From Clostridia bacterium (GTDB lineage: Bacteria; Bacillota; Clostridia; Oscillospirales; Acutalibacteraceae), in the NCBI GenBank assembly GCA_017524165.1, contig JAFWUH010000045.1, forward strand, positions 1 to 39,815: 39,815 nucleotides of DNA, written 5' to 3'. The notes under the pieces were generated by a model, which saw only the letters and a list, made by a program, of their open reading frames with translations, was not told the origin of the DNA and made no database searches. Shown piece by piece: positions 34,739 to 39,815 of the stretch. The stretch's first letter is position 1. The number at the start of each line of letters is the position of its first letter. The position numbers were made by a program, and so were the translations under genes.

Positions 34739-36750
34739 TTGCTTTAATTTTAAACTCAGGCCGCGGCAGCCGTATGGACATTCTGACGGCGGAGCATCCA
34801 AAATGCATGACCGAAATTTCACCGAACGAGACCATCTTAAGCCGCCAGCTGAAACAGATCGTCGAAGCCGGCATCGAGAAGGTTGTCATTACGACCGGCT
34901 ATAAAAACGAAGTCTTGACCGAATACTGCAACAGATTAGATCTGCCGCTGGATATTACCTTTGTGCATAACGATGCCTTTATGGAAACCAATTACATCTA
35001 TTCTATCTATTTGGCACGCGAATTTTTGCAGGATGATATTTTACTGATGCACGGGGACTTGGTGGTAGAGAATACCGTATTTGACGAGATTTGCGAACAG
35101 GCTCACAGTTGTATGACGGTCAGCACGACGCTTGCGCTGCCGCAGAAGGATTTCAAGGCGGTAGTCGAGGACGGCACGATCCAAAAGGTCGGTATTGAGT
35201 TTTTCGACAACGCTGTGGCGGCACAACCCCTTTATCACCTGAAAAAAGAAGATTGGTGCCGTTGGTTAGACAATATTTCGGCTTTCTGCGAAAGCGGCGC
35301 GACGGAAAAACGCACCTGCTACGCCGAAAACGCGCTGAACGAATTGAACGGCGCATGTAATATCAAACCCTTCGATTTTAAAGACCGTCTTTGTGCGGAA
35401 ATTGATACGCCGGAGGATCTGAAAACGGTTAGCGAACGGTTGAAAGCGTTGGAGAACCGCCTGGTTTATCTTTGCTTTTCTACCGATATTCTGCACGGCG
35501 GACATATTGCACTCTTGAAGAAAGCGCGCCGGCTCGGTCGATTGATTGTCGGCGTGTTGAACGACGAAACGGTGGCTTCCTACAAGCGTTTCCCGTTGGT
35601 ACCGTTTGAAGAGCGTAAAAAACTGTTCCAAAACATTGCCGGCGTATATAAAGTAGTGGAGCAAAAGCAGTTGAGTTACCGCGAAAATCTGGAACAATAC
35701 CGTCCTGATTTTGTGGTGCACGGCGACGATTGGGTCTCAGGCTTCCAAAAACCGATTCGCGACGAAGTGTTGGCGGTTTTAGCCACCTATGGCGGAAAGT
35801 TGGTGGAATTTCCCTATGCCGACCAAGCTGAATACAAGCAGTTGGACGACCGTGCCCGGATGGAGCTTTCTCTGCCCGATGTACGCCGCCGCCGTTTGCG
35901 CCGCGTGATCGAAATGAAGGGACTTGCCACAGCCATTGAGGCACACAGCGGTTTGACCGGTCTGATCGCCGAAAAAACCACCGTGCAAAAAGACGGCAAG
36001 ACCTATCAGTTTGACGCGATGTGGGTTTCCTCGCTGTGCGATTCCACCGCAAAAGGCAAGCCGGATATCGAATTGGTCGACATGACCTCCCGCTTCCGCA
36101 CCATCGACGATATTATGGAGGTCACCACCAAGCCGATCATCTTTGACGGCGACACCGGCGGATTGACCGAACACTTTGTTTATACCGTAAAATCCCTGGA
36201 ACGCATGGGCGTTTCCATGGTCATTATCGAAGATAAAACCGGACTGAAAAAGAACAGTCTGTTCGGCACCGAAGTGGCGCAGACACAGGATAGTATCGAA
36301 AATTTCTGTGCTAAGATCGCCGCCGGCAAAAAAGCGCAGAAAACAAAAGATTTCATGATTTGCGCGCGCATTGAAAGCTTGATTCTGGAGCGCGGCATGG
36401 AGGATGCCCTGACCCGTGCGTTTGCCTTTGTAGGCGCCGGCGCCGATGCCATCATGATCCACAGCCGCAAAAAAGACCCTGCCGAAATTTTTGAATTTGT
36501 TGAAAAATTCCGCGCCAAGGATGCGACGACCCCGATCGTGGTCGTGCCGACCTCCTTTAACTCGGTCACCGAGGAAGAATTCAAACAGCGCGGCGTTAAT
36601 GTAGTGATCTACGCCAACCAGCTGACCCGAAGCGGGTTCCCTGCCATGCAGCGTGCCGCCCAAACCATTTTGGAACACCATCGCGCGCAGGAGTGCGACG
36701 CCACATTGATGTCCATTAAAGATATTATCACCCTGATTCCGGAGGAATAA
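34735..36750 (+). CDS. pepM: LicC-like nucleotidyltransferase / cytidylyltransferase-like / phosphoenolpyruvate mutase fusion
   Basis: 671 residues, three domains. (1) Residues 1-235: LicC-type NTP transferase (LILNSGRGSRM, HPKCMTEI with Lys23, ETNYIYSIYLAREFL, AEIDTPEDLK), expected to make a CMP ester. (2) About 242-385: cytidylyltransferase-like domain as in AepX N-termini, with HGGH (254-257) for HxGH, but the usual later GISTT/GISST motif is replaced by ADQAEYKQ (362-369), so it may be inactive. (3) About 390-671: PEP mutase with SSLCDS (432-437), DGDTGG (471-476, Mg-binding) and EDKTGLKKNS (499-508), the motif that separates mutases from isocitrate lyases. The mutase forms the C-P bond of phosphonopyruvate. 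It overlaps the LicD gene by 4 bp and is followed by the reductase after 3 bp. Confidence 0.93.
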   Translation: MIALILNSGRGSRMDILTAEHPKCMTEISPNETILSRQLKQIVEAGIEKVVITTGYKNEVLTEYCNRLDLPLDITFVHNDAFMETNYIYSIYLAREFLQDDILLMHGDLVVENTVFDEICEQAHSCMTVSTTLALPQKDFKAVVEDGTIQKVGIEFFDNAVAAQPLYHLKKEDWCRWLDNISAFCESGATEKRTCYAENALNELNGACNIKPFDFKDRLCAEIDTPEDLKTVSERLKALENRLVYLCFSTDILHGGHIALLKKARRLGRLIVGVLNDETVASYKRFPLVPFEERKKLFQNIAGVYKVVEQKQLSYRENLEQYRPDFVVHGDDWVSGFQKPIRDEVLAVLATYGGKLVEFPYADQAEYKQLDDRARMELSLPDVRRRRLRRVIEMKGLATAIEAHSGLTGLIAEKTTVQKDGKTYQFDAMWVSSLCDSTAKGKPDIELVDMTSRFRTIDDIMEVTTKPIIFDGDTGGLTEHFVYTVKSLERMGVSMVIIEDKTGLKKNSLFGTEVAQTQDSIENFCAKIAAGKKAQKTKDFMICARIESLILERGMEDALTRAFAFVGAGADAIMIHSRKKDPAEIFEFVEKFRAKDATTPIVVVPTSFNSVTEEEFKQRGVNVVIYANQLTRSGFPAMQRAAQTILEHHRAQECDATLMSIKDIITLIPEE

Positions 36751-36753
36751 GCC

Positions 36754-37854
36754 ATGCAGGAGGTTTTATCGGGGCGCGGCTCCGCCGGCAGCTTGCAGGC
36801 GGTCTTGAAACAGCACGGCTTGCAAAAAGTATTGATCGTTTGTGACGGTTCCTATCCCTTTTTGTCGGTCAAGCCGATCGTGGACGGTTGGGATTTGCCG
36901 CATGTTTTCTTCTCGGAGTTTACCCCAAATCCTTTATACGAAGATGTTTGCAAAGGGGTTGCCGCTTTCCGCGACAACGATTGCGACGGTATTGTCGCCA
37001 TCGGCGGCGGCAGTACGATTGATGTTGCCAAGTGTATCAAGCTGTTTTGCGGACTCTCCGACGCGGCGCTTTATTTGGATCAACCCTATCGCGACAGCGG
37101 TATTCCGCTTTTTGCCCTGCCGACCACGGCGGGCACCGGCAGTGAATCCACCCATTTTGCCGTGATTTATTATCAAAACCAAAAACAATCGGTTGCACAC
37201 GAAAGTTTGTTGCCGAACGGCGTGGTTTTGGACAGCTCGGTGTTGTCCTCTTTGCCGGTTTATCAAAAAAAATGCACGCTGTTGGACGCCCTTTGTCAGG
37301 GAATCGAATCGTGGTGGTCGGTAAATTCGACCGACGAAAGTCTGGCATTTTCCCGGCTTGCCGTTCGTGAAATCATGACTCATTATGCCGACTACCTCGC
37401 CGGAGATATTGCGGCGGAGGACGCGATTTTGACCGCCGCCAACACCGCGGGGCGCGCCATTAATATTACCCAAACCACGGCGGCGCATGCCATGAGCTAC
37501 CAATTGACCAAACGGTATCAATTGCCGCACGGTCATGCCGTTGCGATTGGTCTGCCGTATCTTTGGCGGTATATGCTCGCGCATTTGGATCAATGTGTGG
37601 ATCCGCGCGGTGCCGCTTATCTGGAACAGGTTTTTTCGGATATTGCTCACGCGATGGGACAACCCGACGTCGATGCCGCCATTGCCCGGTTTGAGGCATT
37701 GTTACGCGAACTGGATCTGCAGCATCCCGGCCCGCAAGCAGAGGGCGATTTGGCGATGTTGGTCGGCTCGGTCAATCAACAACGACTGAAAAACAATCCC
37801 GTTGCCCTTTCCGAAGACGCCATTCGCGCACTTTATCAGAAAATTTTGTCATAA
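36754..37854 (+). CDS. Phosphonoacetaldehyde reductase (iron-type alcohol dehydrogenase family)
   Basis: 366 residues. Nucleotide-binding AIGGGSTIDVAK (82-93) and LPTTAGTGSE (122-131) place it in group III alcohol dehydrogenases. Metal residues: Asp178, His245, His259, but Gln182 stands where most members have His (DALCQGIESW against DALxHxxE). As I recall, Gln and the WSVNST segment are shared by the phosphonoacetaldehyde reductase (PhpC-like) group. Position next to pepM supports reduction of phosphonoacetaldehyde to 2-hydroxyethylphosphonate with NAD(P)H. Starts 3 bp after pepM. Confidence 0.85.
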   Translation: MQEVLSGRGSAGSLQAVLKQHGLQKVLIVCDGSYPFLSVKPIVDGWDLPHVFFSEFTPNPLYEDVCKGVAAFRDNDCDGIVAIGGGSTIDVAKCIKLFCGLSDAALYLDQPYRDSGIPLFALPTTAGTGSESTHFAVIYYQNQKQSVAHESLLPNGVVLDSSVLSSLPVYQKKCTLLDALCQGIESWWSVNSTDESLAFSRLAVREIMTHYADYLAGDIAAEDAILTAANTAGRAINITQTTAAHAMSYQLTKRYQLPHGHAVAIGLPYLWRYMLAHLDQCVDPRGAAYLEQVFSDIAHAMGQPDVDAAIARFEALLRELDLQHPGPQAEGDLAMLVGSVNQQRLKNNPVALSEDAIRALYQKILS

Positions 37855-37871
37855 ATAGATTGGAACAGAAA

Positions 37872-39314
37872 ATGAAACAACTGTTAAACCGATGGCATAA
37901 CATCCCGATCGGTGTGAAAGCTTCGGTGGCATACTTTTTTGCCAGCATGGTCACCAAAGCGATCGTGTATTTGGTCACCCCGATTTTTACCCGGTTACTG
38001 ACGCCGGCTGAATTCGGTCGGGTGTCGGTCTATCTTACCTGGAAAGAGACCCTTGGTATTGTGGCGATGTTCTGCCTCTCCTACGGGGTTTTTAACAACG
38101 GTATGCTGGATCACGAAAATGACCGTGACGGTTATTCCTTCTCCATGCTGATTTTGGCAAACATCATCACCGCCGTCTGTACGGTGCTGGTTTTGTCGGT
38201 TCACACCGTCGTCGGCGGATTTGCCAAACTGCCCTTACCCTTTTTACTGTTGATGTTGACCGGTTTCTTCTTTCAACCGGCATTGGATTTCTGGATGGCA
38301 CGGCAACGGTATGAGTACCGCTATAAAGGACCGGTTTTAGTCTCGATTTTGACCTCTTTTTTGTCGGCGTCCAGCGCCGTCATCGGCATTCTGATTTTCC
38401 GGGACAACCGTCCTTTCGGCCGTGTGTTCGGTTCGGATTTGGTCTTTATTTGTACCGGACTTTTCTTTTACATCTATTTAGCGCGGCAAGGCAGAAAAAA
38501 ATTTAATCCCTCTTATTGGAAAGAGGCGCTTTCCTTTAACCTTCCGCTCATTCCGCACTATCTTTCGACCTATTTGTTGGGCAATTCCGATAAACTGATG
38601 ATTGATTTTCTGATCGGCAGCAGCGCGACCGCTTATTACAGCGTGGCGCATTCCATTGCGGCGGTGGTCATTATCGTTTGGTCCGCCGCCAATACTTCGC
38701 TGATCCCCTTTACCTACGAAAAATGCCGCAACAACGATTTTGACGCTATTTCCCGCGTCACCCTGCCGATTTTGACCGTCTTCGGCGTGGCTTGCATTTT
38801 TATGATCCTGCTGGCGCCAGAAGCCATCGCCCTGATCTCTACCAAGGATTATATGGAAGCCATCTATGTGGTTCCCCCGATCGTCGGCGGCGTCTTTTTC
38901 CAAACGAATTATTATATCTACGCCAATATTCTTTATTATTATAAAAAGCCGAAAATGGTTATGCTCGGCAGTTTGACCGCCACCGGCTTGAATATCATTT
39001 TAAACTACATTTTTATTTCCCGTTTCGGTTACATTGCGGCGGGATATACGACCCTGTTCTGTTATCTAGTACAGGCGGCGATTGATTATATCGGCATGTA
39101 TCGGGTCCTGCACCGTTCGGTCTACCGCATGGATTATATCGGTCTGTTGGCGGGCGGGATCATCCTGATTTCGATCTTCAGCAAGCTGATTTACGACTAC
39201 CGGGCAATTCGCTACGGCATCGTGGTCGCGCTGATCCTTGCCGCCATTATTTTCCATAAAAAAATGATTCAAATATTCCTCTTTTCCAAAGGAGAACAAA
39301 AAAATGAAACTTGA
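37872..39314 (+). CDS. Wzx-like polysaccharide flippase
   Basis: About 480 residues, 12-14 membrane helices. N-terminal SVAYFFASMVTKAIVYLVTP followed by FTRLLTPAEFG is the classic start of Wzx/RfbX-type flippases of the MOP superfamily; PHYLSTYLLGNSDKLMIDFL starts the second half. Moves lipid-linked repeat units across the membrane. ATG 37872 is preferred; TTG 37860 is in frame upstream. Overlaps the decarboxylase start by 11 bp. Confidence 0.92.
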   Translation: MKQLLNRWHNIPIGVKASVAYFFASMVTKAIVYLVTPIFTRLLTPAEFGRVSVYLTWKETLGIVAMFCLSYGVFNNGMLDHENDRDGYSFSMLILANIITAVCTVLVLSVHTVVGGFAKLPLPFLLLMLTGFFFQPALDFWMARQRYEYRYKGPVLVSILTSFLSASSAVIGILIFRDNRPFGRVFGSDLVFICTGLFFYIYLARQGRKKFNPSYWKEALSFNLPLIPHYLSTYLLGNSDKLMIDFLIGSSATAYYSVAHSIAAVVIIVWSAANTSLIPFTYEKCRNNDFDAISRVTLPILTVFGVACIFMILLAPEAIALISTKDYMEAIYVVPPIVGGVFFQTNYYIYANILYYYKKPKMVMLGSLTATGLNIILNYIFISRFGYIAAGYTTLFCYLVQAAIDYIGMYRVLHRSVYRMDYIGLLAGGIILISIFSKLIYDYRAIRYGIVVALILAAIIFHKKMIQIFLFSKGEQKNET

Positions 39315-39815
39315 TTTTTTAAAGCAATTTGATTTTTTTACCGGCGTTCCTGACTCTCAATTGAAACCGCTGTGCAACTATCTGATGGATACCTACGGCA
39401 TTTCCAAAAACCACATCATTGCCGCCAACGAAGGCAACTGCGCCGCTTTGGCGGCGGGATATCACCTGGCGACGGGAAAGGTGCCGGTGGTATATCTGCA
39501 AAACAGCGGGATCGGCAATATCATCAATCCCGTTGCCTCGTTAATGAACGATAAAGTATACGGCATACCCTGTATTTTCTTTGTCGGCTGGCGCGGCGAG
39601 CCGGGCGTGCACGATGAACCCCAGCATCTCTACCAGGGCGAAGTGACGATCAAGCTGTTGGAAGACATGGATATTCGCACTTTTGTGATCGACAAAGAAA
39701 CCACCGAGGAACAGGTCGAAGCACAGCTTGCCGACTGGAAGCCGCTCTTAAACGCCGGCAAGCAGGTCGCTTTTGTTGTGAAAAAGGGCGCGCTGTCCTG
39801 GGACGGTAAAGTGAC
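39304..39815 (+). CDS. aepY: Phosphonopyruvate decarboxylase, N-terminal part (runs off the edge)
   Basis: 170 codons are visible, open at the right edge (family about 370-380). Thiamine-diphosphate enzyme that decarboxylates phosphonopyruvate to phosphonoacetaldehyde and so drives the unfavourable mutase step. FFTGVPDSQLKPLC (11-24), ANEGNCAALAAGYHLATGK (41-59, with ThDP-activating Glu43), YLQNSGIGNIINPVASL and GWRGEPGVHDEPQH are all hallmarks. ATG 39304 with AAAGGAG. The C-terminal ThDP-pyrophosphate region and any following transaminase gene lie beyond the window. Confidence 0.94.
   Translation, partial: MKLDFLKQFDFFTGVPDSQLKPLCNYLMDTYGISKNHIIAANEGNCAALAAGYHLATGKVPVVYLQNSGIGNIINPVASLMNDKVYGIPCIFFVGWRGEPGVHDEPQHLYQGEVTIKLLEDMDIRTFVIDKETTEEQVEAQLADWKPLLNAGKQVAFVVKKGALSWDGKV

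Noticed and set aside
35779-36681. 300-residue open frame on the minus strand
   Set aside because: Antisense to the PEP mutase domain; no motif, no start signals.
1-39815. tRNA, rRNA, CRISPR, insertion sequences, toxin-antitoxin or restriction genes
   Set aside because: Read for these and found none; apart from the recombinase at the left edge there are no mobile-element genes.

Overview
The window is chromosomal DNA of an endospore-forming member of the Clostridia (Firmicutes), probably a gut-type Oscillospirales/Eubacteriales relative. Evidence: a SpoVT C-terminal half, SpoVAC and SpoVAD, RNase Y, an L10 leader, DUF1846, DUF3048 and DUF4091 proteins, AGGAGG-type ribosome binding sites with frequent GTG/TTG starts, and near-consensus sigma-A promoters. 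GC content looks close to 50%. No rRNA, tRNA, CRISPR array or insertion sequence was seen.

Layout. (1) 1-1630: the C-terminal part of a large serine recombinase, open at the left edge, runs in frame into the last ~147 residues of SpoVT. This looks like the right end of a mobile element inserted into spoVT. (2) 1684-4951, minus strand: pduL, hemW, a histidine phosphatase, ung and an AbrB-like zinc protein, tightly packed or overlapping. (3) 5021-7394, minus: zapA and a U32/DUF3656 protein (RlhA-like). (4) 7538-10432: a DUF4091 glycosidase-like protein and an archaeal-type phosphoglycerate mutase. (5) 10429-11583: L10 leader, rplJ, rplL and terminator. (6) 11602-17727: an overlapping operon of murD, two M42 aminopeptidases, a GNAT-like protein, a PLP lyase of the aluminium-resistance family and an unknown protein. 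(7) 17798-22287: DUF3048 lipoprotein, DUF1846 protein, TspO and a PrsA/SurA-like lipoprotein. (8) 22309-24567: metY and metA (acetyl type), two methionine-synthesis genes. (9) 24627-26558: rny with a ~290-nt leader. (10) 26568-28914: an unknown anchored protein, divergent from spoVAC-spoVAD; no spoVAE follows.

(11) 28938 to the right edge is the most unusual region: a long plus-strand operon behind a perfect TTGACA-17-TATAAT promoter whose -35 box sits in a 25-bp palindrome. It encodes polysaccharide assembly (two GT2 glycosyltransferases, a LicD-GT4 fusion, an O-antigen-ligase/Wzy-like polymerase, a Wzx-like flippase, a second LicD) interleaved with phosphonate synthesis: a LicC-like/cytidylyltransferase/PEP mutase three-domain fusion, a phosphonoacetaldehyde reductase and the start of phosphonopyruvate decarboxylase. 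Together these predict PEP to phosphonopyruvate to phosphonoacetaldehyde to 2-hydroxyethylphosphonate, activation as a CMP ester, and transfer to a surface glycan by LicD enzymes, that is, a phosphonate-decorated exopolysaccharide.

The two strongest leads are the recombinase/spoVT junction and the phosphonoglycan locus. Smaller leads are a hairpin that buries the spoVAC ribosome binding site, the operator-like palindrome, and a possible pseudoknot just upstream of rny.
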